Assembly: GCA_017450535.1 (NCBI GenBank)
Contig: JAFSTK010000006.1
Location: 1-37,038, forward strand
Length of the DNA stretch: 37,038 nucleotides
Reading direction: 5' to 3'
Source of the DNA: Treponema sp.
GTDB taxonomy: Bacteria > Spirochaetota > Spirochaetia > Treponematales > Treponemataceae
The position numbers and the translations under genes are program-made. Shown here piece after piece: positions 30,561 to 37,038 of the stretch. The notes beneath the pieces were generated by a model. The model did no database searches and was not told where the DNA came from. It was given only the letters and a program-made list of their open reading frames with translations. The number at the start of each line of letters is the position of its first letter. Positions within the stretch are counted from its first letter, which is position 1.

Positions 30561-32957
30561 ATGACTGCCCGCGCATCAGATAACGCAGAAATCCAAAACT
30601 ATGTCATTCCAAAAGAGGCATGGAACATTCTCACTACCGCAAAAAAGGAATCTGTACCTGTATTCATTTTTGGTATGTCCGGTTATGGGAAAACCTCGCT
30701 GATACGCAATTTCTTCAAAAACAAAAATTATTATTATTGTGACGAGAACACGACGCTAAAAGAATACCTGAAAATCAGCACAGGAAAAAGAAAAACGCCG
30801 ATTCCCGTCGTATTTGACGATATCCAATTAGTCGCTGACGAAAAAATCAGGGAGCAGATCCTCATTTTGACCGAAAGAAGCGACTTGTGGCCCATATACA
30901 TTTCCCGCGCCCTGTATCTTTCATGGCTGCGTCCATCATATGCGGCAAGGAAATATGTTATCATACGAGAAAACATGCTCGCACTGTCTGACGCTCAGGC
31001 AAGAGATTTTCTTGAAGCACGAGACCTTCATTTTTCTACCGAACAAGTGAAAAAGCTTCAGTCATTTATTCAAGGAAACCCTTTTGCCCTGACCGCGGCG
31101 GCAAGCAGACTCCAACAAGAGCCGGACACAAAAAAACTGGCTCCTTTTCTGCAGGAAATCTTTGCCGGAAAAATGCAGCAAGAAATCAAAAAACATTGGG
31201 ACCAAGACTTTAAGACTTTTTTCCTCATCATGAGCACGCCCAACAGTTTTACGCCGGAATTAGCAGAAAAACTGAGCGGAAGTCCGTTTGTAATGGCATA
31301 TCTGGAAAAAGCACGCAACACAGGCTCATTTTTAGTCAAAGAAAACGACCATTATTTCATACGACCCATTCCGCTCGCCGCATTGCGTCATCAGGCAAAC
31401 ATCACTTTCGGAAGCGCAAAAATCAAAGAACTGGCCTTGCATTCAGCCCAATGGTATGAGCAGAATGACGATTTTGAAAACGCTATGGCTCTCTACCTCA
31501 AAGCGGAAAGAAAAGACTGCGTTATCGACTTGCTCATACAAAACGCCGCGCAAAATCCCAGCAACGGACATTATCTCGGTTTGAGCAAGTATTATTTTGA
31601 GCTTTCTGAAAAAGAAATCGAGCAGAACATTGTGCTGATGAGCGGCATGTGTATGGTTTGTTCCATGACATTCAAAACAGAGCAGAGCGAATACTGGTAC
31701 GAGAAAATCAAGGAAAGAGCACGCACCGCAAAAGGCAAAGAAAAAACCGAGGCAAAACGTCGTCTCGCCTATCTGGACATCGCGCTCCCCCACCGTGGCA
31801 GTAAAAATATTCTGAGCATCATAAAAGATTTGAGCACGCTCATTATCACAAAAGGAATGAAACTTCCAGCATTCAGCATTACCAGCAATCTGCCCAGCAC
31901 GATGAATGGCGGAAAAGATTTTTCTGACTGGAGCCTGAAAGACAAGGAAATCATGACCAAATACGGCGCGCTCATTGCGCTGGCAGCGGGAGAAGACGGA
32001 AAAGGACTGCTGAATCTTGCCATGGGTGAAAGCCAGTACGAAAAAGGCGGCACCACCTCAGACATACTCCCCTTTTTAAGCCGGGGGCAACTTGAGACGG
32101 AATTATCCGGCAATATCGACATGACATTTGTCTCCACAGCCTTATTGATACGTTTTTATTTAATCAACGGCCAGTACGAAACCGCACTTTTGCAATATAC
32201 CGCGTTTGAAAAAAAATGCAAGGAAAAAAAAGCGGTAAAACTTCTGCCAAATCTCTACGCATTGCGTTGCCGCATCGATTTACTTTTGGGCGACACCTCA
32301 TCGGTCAATGTGTGGCTCACAGAATATGCGCCCGACGAGAACAAAGAGATTTTCGCACTGCTTCGTTTCCAATACCTGACCAAAATCCGTTGCTATTTGC
32401 AGCAAGGAAAACTGACGGAAGCCTTTTCCCTAAACGAAAAGATGAAATGGTATGCGGAACACTATCACCGTACATACATTTCTATTGAATGCAAAATACT
32501 TGATGCAATTATCAGCTACCGGAACAATGAGTCAGAAACCTGGAAATTGTATTTGACTGATGCGCTGGAGTTGGGCTCAAAATACCATTTTATCCGCCTG
32601 TTCAGCGAAGAAGGAAACTCATTGCTTCCCCTTCTCAAAAAAATGCGCGATGAGCTTACGAAAGACCCAAACATCGACAGACGGTACTTGCTCCAGTTGA
32701 TAAACGAGACAGAGCGCATGGCATCTATTTACCGGACATACGGCGTGGCTGTATTTACATCCCGCACGGCTTTCTCGGACACCGCACGGAATATTCTGCG
32801 CTACCAAACCGAGGGACTATCCGTCAACGAGATTGCGGAGCGTCTTGCCATAAAACCTGAGACAATCCGCTACCATATCAAGCAGAACTACAAAAAACTA
32901 GGCGTAAAAACAAAGAGTCAGGCGGTTATTGCCGCCCGCGAGCAGCATCTTATCTAG
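30561..32957 (+). CDS. LuxR-family ATP-binding (MalT/LAL-like) regulator
   Basis: A 798-residue regulator of the large ATP-binding LuxR (LAL) type. The N-terminal NTPase has Walker A GMSGYGKTS (38-46) and Walker B PVVFDDIQ (83-89). A winged-helix/sensor part and a long TPR-like helical region follow. The C-terminal LuxR helix-turn-helix (about 730-790) reads TEGLSVNEIAERLAIKPETI, then RYHIKQNYKKLGVKTKSQAV. Such proteins bind an effector and ATP and activate distant or adjacent promoters. No target gene is obvious in the neighbourhood. The gene converges on miaB, with both stop codons inside one CTAG. Confidence 0.88.
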   Translation: MTARASDNAEIQNYVIPKEAWNILTTAKKESVPVFIFGMSGYGKTSLIRNFFKNKNYYYCDENTTLKEYLKISTGKRKTPIPVVFDDIQLVADEKIREQILILTERSDLWPIYISRALYLSWLRPSYAARKYVIIRENMLALSDAQARDFLEARDLHFSTEQVKKLQSFIQGNPFALTAAASRLQQEPDTKKLAPFLQEIFAGKMQQEIKKHWDQDFKTFFLIMSTPNSFTPELAEKLSGSPFVMAYLEKARNTGSFLVKENDHYFIRPIPLAALRHQANITFGSAKIKELALHSAQWYEQNDDFENAMALYLKAERKDCVIDLLIQNAAQNPSNGHYLGLSKYYFELSEKEIEQNIVLMSGMCMVCSMTFKTEQSEYWYEKIKERARTAKGKEKTEAKRRLAYLDIALPHRGSKNILSIIKDLSTLIITKGMKLPAFSITSNLPSTMNGGKDFSDWSLKDKEIMTKYGALIALAAGEDGKGLLNLAMGESQYEKGGTTSDILPFLSRGQLETELSGNIDMTFVSTALLIRFYLINGQYETALLQYTAFEKKCKEKKAVKLLPNLYALRCRIDLLLGDTSSVNVWLTEYAPDENKEIFALLRFQYLTKIRCYLQQGKLTEAFSLNEKMKWYAEHYHRTYISIECKILDAIISYRNNESETWKLYLTDALELGSKYHFIRLFSEEGNSLLPLLKKMRDELTKDPNIDRRYLLQLINETERMASIYRTYGVAVFTSRTAFSDTARNILRYQTEGLSVNEIAERLAIKPETIRYHIKQNYKKLGVKTKSQAVIAAREQHLI

Positions 32958-34390
32958 CAGAGTGTGCCGCGGAATGTGTTTCCGTTCATAGAATCAAAAT
33001 GCACGGTCACAAACTGACCAATCAGCGATTTGTCGCCCTTGAACGCAATGCGCTCGTCTCTGTCAGTTTTGGCGAGCACTTCATCGGCGTTGTCGCGGCT
33101 CTGGCGTTCCACCAGCACTTTTTCTGTCACACCCACATGGCGCGCCATCTCTTTCTGGGTGATTTCCAACTGCGTGTCGATGATTTTCTGCAGGCGGCGT
33201 TTCTTTTCTGCGAGCGGCACTTGGTTTGCCATGCTTGCGGCAGGCGTTCCCTCACGCGGGTTAAAATAATACATGAACGCGCTCTCAAACTGCACTTTTT
33301 GCATCAAATCGAGCACTTCCTCAACATCTCCTTCGGTCTCGCCGGGAAAGCCCAGCATGATGTCCGTCGTCATGGACACATTCGGAATCGCCGCGCGGAT
33401 GCGGTCTACAAGCGCAAGATAATCCGCCTTGGTGTAGTGACGGTTCATCGCTTTGAGGATGCGGTCGCTTCCGTGCTGGACGGCAAGGTGAATGCCTTTG
33501 CAGATACAATCATTTTTTGCGATTACCGCAATCAGCTCGTCGCTCAAATCTTTCGGATGACTTGAATCAAAGCGTACCCATTCAATCGTCGATTTTGTCT
33601 CGCGCAAATGGTCGGAAACAATCTGCAAAAGTTCCGGGAAGCCCACAATCTTTTCGCTCGTGTCGGCCACGCTCATCTTTCCGTGGTAGCTGTTCACGTT
33701 CTGACCAAGCAGCATGATTTCGCGCACGCCACGTTTGTTCAGCTCATCCAGCTCCGCCAAAATTTCATCCACCGGGCGGCTCACTTCTCTTCCGCGCACA
33801 TACGGAACGATGCAGTAGGTACAGAAATTATTGCAGCCGTTCATAATCGGCACATACGTGGAGAACGCGCCCTGCTCCGCGCTAATCGGTGCAAACGCAT
33901 ACACGGGGTCTTCGGTGATGATGCCATCGCGCTTGTTCACGTTTACGGCTTTATGCGCCACGCCAAATTCATTCTCAATGTCGTCAATCAAATCGTCCAA
34001 GTGCTGTTTGGCATAGGTTCCCACCACGTAATCCACCACAGGATAATCGCGCTTGAGGCTTTTCAAAAGTCGCTCCGCCATACAGCCCATCACCGCAACT
34101 TTTATCGGCTTGGGAACTCCATCTTTTACGTAAGCGGCGGCTTTTTCCAGAGACTTGTTTTTTGCGTCCGGCTTACATGCGCGCAAGGCTTTGAGACCCG
34201 CATACCATCCTAAGCGACCAAAAATGCGGTTTTCCGCCGTGGCACGCACTGAGCACGTATTGATAATCACTAAATCTGTCAGCTCAGCATCCTCTGCCCG
34301 CGTCCATCCGCGCTCAATAAATTTCTGCTCAGCAGCCGCGCTTTCGGCGATATTCATCTGGCAGCCATAGGTCTCAAAAAAATATGTCAT
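32954..34390 (-). CDS. miaB: tRNA ms2i6A methylthiotransferase MiaB
   Basis: A 478-residue radical-SAM enzyme. Cluster-binding Cys are in YGCQMN, INTCSVR and MGCMAERL; the radical-SAM motif is CNNFCTYCIVPYVRGREVSR, and a C-terminal TRAM-like domain follows. It adds a methylthio group to i6A37 of tRNAs reading UNN codons. Between NTCSVR and GCMAERL there are about 25 more residues than usual (KPDAKNKSLEKAAAYVKDG). The start overlaps the folE2 stop in an ATGA and has GGAG eight bases upstream. Last gene of folD-folE2-miaB. Confidence 0.94.
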   Translation of the reverse strand: MTYFFETYGCQMNIAESAAAEQKFIERGWTRAEDAELTDLVIINTCSVRATAENRIFGRLGWYAGLKALRACKPDAKNKSLEKAAAYVKDGVPKPIKVAVMGCMAERLLKSLKRDYPVVDYVVGTYAKQHLDDLIDDIENEFGVAHKAVNVNKRDGIITEDPVYAFAPISAEQGAFSTYVPIMNGCNNFCTYCIVPYVRGREVSRPVDEILAELDELNKRGVREIMLLGQNVNSYHGKMSVADTSEKIVGFPELLQIVSDHLRETKSTIEWVRFDSSHPKDLSDELIAVIAKNDCICKGIHLAVQHGSDRILKAMNRHYTKADYLALVDRIRAAIPNVSMTTDIMLGFPGETEGDVEEVLDLMQKVQFESAFMYYFNPREGTPAASMANQVPLAEKKRRLQKIIDTQLEITQKEMARHVGVTEKVLVERQSRDNADEVLAKTDRDERIAFKGDKSLIGQFVTVHFDSMNGNTFRGTLC

Positions 34391-35184
34391 GCTTTATACT
34401 CCGTAAAGGCATACGCATTGTGGTTATGAATGCTTTCCGCGTTCTCACATTCCACGCTAAAGTAAGAGAATGGTTTTTCTACGGGAAAATCTTTTAGCGC
34501 AAGGTACACTTCACGCACAACGTCTTCCACAAAGCGCGGATTGTCGTAAGCGTGTTCCGTCACCCATTTTTCGTCAGGGCGTTTGAGAACGCTGTACAGA
34601 CCACAGGAAGCGGCATGTTCCACCGCAGAAATCACATCTTCAATCCAGAAAAATCCCTTGTTCTGCAAGCGAACTTTTACGATGCCGCGCTGATTGTGCG
34701 CTCCCCTGTCACTGATTGCTTTGCTGCATGGACAGACGGTAGCAACAGGGACCGCGATGCTCACGTAAAAACTCCGTTTGCTCTCACCAGACTCGTCCGC
34801 CGCGCTCACTTCGCCCTCATAGGTGCATTCGTAGCACATCATGCCCGCACTTTCAGAAACCGGCGCAGTTTTTTCTATATAAAAAGGGAAAGACATAGAG
34901 CCAAACGCTTTTTCCGCATTGAGCGACACACGGATTTCTTCCAGCATCGCCAAAAATTCGCGCATTCCCACGTTGCCATGATGCTTGTGAAAAATCTCCA
35001 CAAAGCGGGACATATGCGTCCCCTTGTAGTCATGCGGTAAATTGACGAACAAATCAATCGTCGCCGTCGTATTCTGAGTTTTATGCGCTTTGTCCAGTAC
35101 CGTCACCGGATAAGACAGCCCGCGAACGCCAACTTTCTGGAGCGGTATTTCGCGAGTGTCCGGTGTGCTTTGTATATCTATCAT
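34387..35184 (-). CDS. folE2: GTP cyclohydrolase FolE2
   Basis: A 265-residue member of the type IB GTP cyclohydrolase (FolE2/MptA) family, which makes dihydroneopterin triphosphate for folate or queuosine-type pathways. The start at 35184 (MIDIQSTPDTREIPLQKVGV) has AGGA four bases upstream. The diagnostic metal site PVATVCPCSKAISDRGAHNQ is intact, as are the LSYPVTVLDK and HGNVGMREFL blocks. FolE2 is often used instead of FolE under zinc limitation because it accepts other metals. It sits 25 bp after folD and overlaps miaB. Confidence 0.92.
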   Translation of the reverse strand: MIDIQSTPDTREIPLQKVGVRGLSYPVTVLDKAHKTQNTTATIDLFVNLPHDYKGTHMSRFVEIFHKHHGNVGMREFLAMLEEIRVSLNAEKAFGSMSFPFYIEKTAPVSESAGMMCYECTYEGEVSAADESGESKRSFYVSIAVPVATVCPCSKAISDRGAHNQRGIVKVRLQNKGFFWIEDVISAVEHAASCGLYSVLKRPDEKWVTEHAYDNPRFVEDVVREVYLALKDFPVEKPFSYFSVECENAESIHNHNAYAFTEYKA

Positions 35185-35209
35185 CTTTTCCTGCAATCAG
35201 CTCAAGATT

Positions 35210-36085
35210 CTATTTCAACGAATTTCCAGCCGCTTCCAACGTATTGTACATCAGCATGGCGATTGTCATCGGGCCGACACCTTTGGGAACCGGAGTGATA
35301 TAGCCTGCGATTTCCTTGACGTTCTCAAAATCTACGTCACCACACAGACGGAATCCGCTCTTTTTGGTGGGGTCAGGAATGCGGTTTACGCCAACGTCAA
35401 TTACGGTCGCGCCCGGCTTTACCATGTCCGCAGTTACCGTGTTGATATGACCAGTCGCCGCAATCAGAATGTCAGCCTGACGAGCGAGCTCTTTTACATT
35501 TTTTGTGCCTGTGTGGCAGATTGTCACCGTAGCGTTATACTCACGGCGGAGCAACAGCAAGGCGACCGGCTTTCCGACAATATTGCTGCGTCCGATGACC
35601 ACAACATGCGCGCCGTTCATCTTAACTCCCATGCGCTCCAAAAGCACGATGATGCCATGAGGCGTACAGGGCAAAAATGCCTTCTTTCCGATAACCAGAT
35701 TTCCCACGTTCACCGGATGGAAGCCGTCCACATCCTTTGACGGGTCAATCGCCATAATCACTTTGTCCTCATCGATATGTTTGGGAAGAGGCAGCTGTAC
35801 CAAAATGCCATGCACGGACGGATCTTTGTTCAGCTCGTCAATCACCTGCAAAAGTTTTTCTTCCGTCGTATCTTCCGGCAAATCCACGCTCTTGTCTTTC
35901 ATGCCCGCTTCTGCGAGAGCCTTGCGTTTGCCGGTCACATAACTGACACTGGCGGGATTCTGCCCTACGAGCACTACGGCCAGGCAGGGGTCAATACCAC
36001 GCAGTTTTAATTCTACCACTTTGTCCGCCACACCAGCGCGAACATCCTCTGCAATCGCTTTTCCATCAATAATAACAGCCGCCAT
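35210..36085 (-). CDS. folD: Methylene-THF dehydrogenase/cyclohydrolase FolD
   Basis: A 291-residue bifunctional enzyme; the start at 36085 ([18 protein letters not shown]) has AGGAG eight bases upstream, and the longer frame is only the divergent promoter region. Family motifs: [17 protein letters not shown] with the catalytic Lys, [37 protein letters not shown] and [15 protein letters not shown]. It interconverts 5,10-methylene-, methenyl- and 10-formyl-THF with NADP+. First gene of folD-folE2-miaB, fitting a folate/one-carbon theme. Confidence 0.95.
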   Translation of the reverse strand: MAAVIIDGKAIAEDVRAGVADKVVELKLRGIDPCLAVVLVGQNPASVSYVTGKRKALAEAGMKDKSVDLPEDTTEEKLLQVIDELNKDPSVHGILVQLPLPKHIDEDKVIMAIDPSKDVDGFHPVNVGNLVIGKKAFLPCTPHGIIVLLERMGVKMNGAHVVVIGRSNIVGKPVALLLLRREYNATVTICHTGTKNVKELARQADILIAATGHINTVTADMVKPGATVIDVGVNRIPDPTKKSGFRLCGDVDFENVKEIAGYITPVPKGVGPMTIAMLMYNTLEAAGNSLK

Positions 36086-36125
36086 CTTTTTATCTCCTAT
36101 GTAACCGAGTTTTATAATCTTTGTT

Positions 36126-36161
36126 ATTATAATTGAAATAATACCAGTTAAACAATATAAT
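36126..36161. promoter_or_regulatory. Overlapping divergent promoters for folD and the barrel gene
   Basis: Plus strand: TTGAAA (36133-36138), 17 bp, TATAAT (36156-36161), leading to the gene at 36186. Minus strand: TTGTTT (36155-36150), 18 bp, TATAAT (36131-36126), leading to folD. The two promoters are interleaved face to face, so polymerase binding should be mutually exclusive. Confidence 0.6.
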
Positions 36162-36185
36162 AACAGAGATTTTAAGTGAGGATTT

Positions 36186-36803
36186 ATGAAGCGTTTTACC
36201 GCATTACTATGCGTCCTTTTTTTTACATGCACTTTCGCCTTTACAGAAAGTGAAGACGATGTCAATGAACCTGAAGACACAGAAATTGAAGCCCCTGATT
36301 TTAAGTGGAATCAGCCCGGAGACCAGTACATTGCGATTGGTCTGATGGTCACGTTCCCGCTCAATTTTGGAGGCTCATTTCCTTTGTACCGAGACGGCAG
36401 CCTTATCACTGGCGGCGCAGGCTCGCTTGGCTACCATCGTTTTTTGACCAGCTGGTTTGCAGTTGGAGCGGACATCAGTTTCGGCTATCACCCCACCATC
36501 GGAAGCAATATTTTCACCTACATTCCGCTTGTGGTCAACATGACAATACAGCCTTCGTTCAAGCGATTTGAATTTCCTATAACGGTCGGTGTTGGCGCCG
36601 CATTGGAAAACTATTTGAGCCGCTCTTATTTCCCCGGCTTTATTTTTTCCGCTTCAGCAGGCGTATTCTTCCGTGCTACGGCAAGCTGGTCGTTCGGCAT
36701 TGCAGACGATTTTATGCTTATGCCCCAGTGGTATTCAGATTCGTCAAACAACTACTGTGGCGTTTTTGATTCAATCAAGCTTTCCGCACGGTATCATTTC
36801 TAG
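36186..36803 (+). CDS. Small outer-membrane beta-barrel protein
   Basis: A 205-residue protein with a signal peptide ([19 protein letters not shown]), an acidic linker ([17 protein letters not shown]) and a barrel of alternating strands ([66 protein letters not shown]) ending IKLSARYHF, the typical C-terminal Phe of BamA substrates. Eight strands are likely. From memory, T. pallidum has a similar candidate barrel (TP0733) next to folD. GAGG lies four bases before the start. A lipoprotein gene follows 11 bp later. Confidence 0.75.
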   Translation: MKRFTALLCVLFFTCTFAFTESEDDVNEPEDTEIEAPDFKWNQPGDQYIAIGLMVTFPLNFGGSFPLYRDGSLITGGAGSLGYHRFLTSWFAVGADISFGYHPTIGSNIFTYIPLVVNMTIQPSFKRFEFPITVGVGAALENYLSRSYFPGFIFSASAGVFFRATASWSFGIADDFMLMPQWYSDSSNNYCGVFDSIKLSARYHF

Positions 36804-36814
36804 GAGCTGACAAC

Positions 36815-37038
36815 ATGAAAAAGATTATATCAAAAACAACATCGCTTTTTCTCGCGCTGACCGCATGCATGTTCATGTCGTGCAACGATGTCATTTTCAG
36901 CACAATTCTTGACGAAGTAAAATTGGAGAGCGCGCAAGTTTCTGGAGACATCAACTCTATCGTGCGCTACACATGCGACGACAAAGAATATCTGTATCTC
37001 GACAACGGCAATGTCTGGCGAAAAGACATGACCCAGAC
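36815..37038 (+). CDS. Lipoprotein, 3' end outside window
   Basis: The start at 36815 has GGAG eight bases upstream and follows the barrel gene by 11 bp, so the two are probably one operon. The visible 74 residues begin MKKIISKTTSLFLALTACMF and contain two possible lipobox Cys (LTAC, Cys18, and FMSC, Cys23); the second fits better with the length of the hydrophobic core. The mature part has IVRYTCDDKEYLYLDNG, a beta-strand-rich start. No family is recognised from this fragment. Confidence 0.75.
   Translation, partial: MKKIISKTTSLFLALTACMFMSCNDVIFSTILDEVKLESAQVSGDINSIVRYTCDDKEYLYLDNGNVWRKDMTQ

Overview
The window looks like chromosomal DNA of a host-associated spirochaete, most probably a Treponema. 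The grounds are many small lipoproteins with loose lipoboxes, a TPR protein with an acidic cytoplasmic domain resembling the spirochaetal flagellar collar protein FlcA, a DUF2259-type secreted protein, a MalT-like LuxR regulator, secreted FGE-sulfatase and CBM48 proteins, and a folD/outer-membrane-barrel pair that recalls T. pallidum. The species cannot be named from sequence alone. I see no tRNA, rRNA, CRISPR array, insertion sequence or prophage.

Layout. Positions 1-7872 (minus strand) hold one tightly overlapping operon for a reduced type II secretion-like machine: gspD, gspE, gspF, gspG, two tiny minor-pseudopilin-like genes, a PilN/GspL-like membrane protein, and three lipoproteins, the last of which (Pro-Glu repeats) runs off the left edge. 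Positions 8033-10023 (plus) carry corA and a secreted FGE-domain protein. Positions 10084-13512 (minus) carry a membrane-anchored protein with a calcium-loop-like motif, hisC and a metallophosphoesterase. A cluster of hairpins (13571-13692) precedes a 645-residue unknown protein and a stand-alone ssb (plus). A U32-family protein, a lamin-tail-like lipoprotein and a DUF2259 protein follow (minus, 16329-20586). Next come a multi-pass membrane protein (plus), then a dolichol/diacylglycerol-kinase-like enzyme and the large FlcA-like TPR protein (minus), and a CBM48-like secreted protein (plus). The ndk-gpsA-ffh operon and a small secreted protein are on the minus strand. A LuxR/LAL regulator (plus) converges on the folD-folE2-miaB operon (minus). 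The right edge has an outer-membrane beta-barrel gene and the start of a lipoprotein gene (plus).

Regulation is the most unusual part. Two promoter architectures recur. (1) A conserved element of about 30 bp (core AAAGCCTATATATAAG, preceded by T-rich sequence) stands upstream of exactly three transcription units: gspD, ssb and the lamin-tail lipoprotein. All three genes have good Shine-Dalgarno sites. (2) At least five other genes have a -10 box ending exactly 6 nt before the ATG, usually with a -35 box at 17 bp spacing and no usable Shine-Dalgarno site. This predicts leaderless mRNAs; three more genes are close variants. At ssb, the element is nested in the left arm of a strong intrinsic terminator, so read-through from upstream should stop while ssb's own transcript escapes. 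Element sharing between a pseudopilus/secretin operon and a stand-alone ssb suggests, but does not prove, a common regulon.
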